Shown here in pieces: positions 63,551-64,000 of a stretch of 64,000 nucleotides of DNA; position 1 is the stretch's first letter; every line of letters starts with the position of its first letter. A program made the position numbers and the translations under genes. The notes under the pieces were generated by a model. The model was not told the origin of the DNA. It did no database searches and worked only from the letters and a program-made list of their open reading frames with translations. This DNA is from Pseudomonas chlororaphis. Lineage in GTDB: Bacteria; Pseudomonadota; Gammaproteobacteria; Pseudomonadales; Pseudomonadaceae. Location of the stretch: contig NZ_MOAL01000004.1 of NCBI RefSeq assembly GCF_003731765.1, positions 1,054,001 to 1,118,000 on the forward strand, given 5' to 3'.

Positions 63551-64000
63551 ATGACATACGACTACATCATCGCCGGCGCTGGCGCCGCAGGCTGCATCCT
63601 GGCCAACCGGCTGTCCGCTTCGGGGCAATACTCGGTGCTGCTGCTGGAGGCGGGGGGCAAGGACTCCTCGCTCTGGTTCAAGATCCCGGTGGGCTTTGCC
63701 AAGATGTATTACAACCCCACCTTCAACTGGATGTACTACAGCCAGCCGCAGAAGCAATTGGCCGACCGTGCGATCTACGCGCCACGGGGCAAGGTGCAGG
63801 GTGGCTCGGGCTCGATCAACGCAATGATCTATGTGCGCGGCCAGGCCCATGACTTCGACGATTGGGCTGCCGGCGGCAACGATGGCTGGAGCTTCAAGGA
63901 GGTGCTGCCGTACTTCCGCAAGCTGGAGAGCCACCCCCTGGGCGACACCGAGTACCACGGTGCCAGCGGGCCCATCAGCATCACCCCGATGAAGGGCCAG
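63551..64000 (+). CDS. GMC-family FAD oxidoreductase (5' end only)
   Basis: Start of a glucose-methanol-choline oxidoreductase: ADP-binding DYIIAGAGAAGCILANRL at residues 4-21, LLLEAGG, and the GMC signature YAPRGKVQGGSGSINAMIYVRG. The window shows 150 codons of a protein usually about 550 residues; the C-terminal His/Asn active site lies outside. It should oxidise an alcohol, choline-like or aliphatic, to the aldehyde handled by the AldA-like enzyme. It follows the enolase gene by 78 bases. Confidence 0.92.
   Translation, partial: MTYDYIIAGAGAAGCILANRLSASGQYSVLLLEAGGKDSSLWFKIPVGFAKMYYNPTFNWMYYSQPQKQLADRAIYAPRGKVQGGSGSINAMIYVRGQAHDFDDWAAGGNDGWSFKEVLPYFRKLESHPLGDTEYHGASGPISITPMKGQ

Noticed and set aside
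1..64000. Phage, transposon, CRISPR, tRNA or rRNA features
   Set aside because: No integrase or transposase motifs, no regular repeat-spacer array, and no recognisable RNA gene were seen. Repeats are REP-like only.

Overview
This 64 kb window is high-GC, gene-dense chromosomal DNA from a Pseudomonas, most likely the P. fluorescens group. The evidence is the nirBD/bifunctional-nitrate-reductase arrangement, the nadD2-nrtR / pncA-pncB-nadE cluster that mirrors P. aeruginosa PA4916-PA4920, the Pseudomonas REP elements and the abundance of LysR regulators. No rRNA, tRNA, CRISPR array, insertion sequence or phage gene was seen. Both ends cut through a gene.

Left part (1-8.3 kb): divergent nitrate assimilation genes, a nitrate reductase/flavoprotein fusion leftward and nirBD rightward. 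Each side has a sigma-54-type promoter, an AACGNA hexaloop hairpin and an intrinsic terminator in its leader, the layout expected for NtrC plus NasT (ANTAR) antitermination. A chemoreceptor and a DUF2784 membrane protein follow.

8.4-25.8 kb: small catabolic and peptide-related units. These are IclR plus a KstD-like flavoprotein; an M20 peptidase, a LysR and an MHS transporter; a leftward LysR / M20D amidohydrolase / MFS / DUF2817 set; a DUF1302-DUF1329 pair; then ppnN and a SUFU-domain protein.

26-36 kb: a lone receiver protein, an oxaloacetate-decarboxylase-like enzyme, a beta-propeller-like unknown, a receiver-CheX fusion with a PAS-GGDEF partner, a DUF4174 protein, a DHA2 efflux pump, and an ArgD-like aminotransferase with a divergent LysR.

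36.4-41.1 kb: NAD salvage. NrtR, NadD2 and a second Nudix hydrolase run leftward, PncA-PncB-NadE rightward, and each side has a palindrome resembling an NrtR operator.

41-46.5 kb: a GFA-domain protein divergent from a compact operon of a Fae (formaldehyde-activating enzyme) homologue, an aldo/keto reductase and an aldehyde dehydrogenase. A LysR gene and a tandem REP pair follow.

46.5-57.7 kb: a leftward uptake and catabolism cluster: an Fe/2-oxoglutarate dioxygenase, a DddP-like M24 enzyme, a Tat-exported solute-binding protein, two permeases, a double ATPase and a porin, with a divergent LysR and a neighbouring MFS gene. The M24 protein resembles DMSP lyase DddP but lacks the proposed catalytic Asp, so the substrate is open. 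I consider this and the Fae operon the best candidates for undescribed biology.

58-64 kb: LysR, then AldA-type aldehyde dehydrogenase, MFS transporter, an enolase-superfamily enzyme with altered metal-site residues, and the start of a GMC alcohol oxidase/dehydrogenase, probably a pathway for an alcohol or sugar acid.
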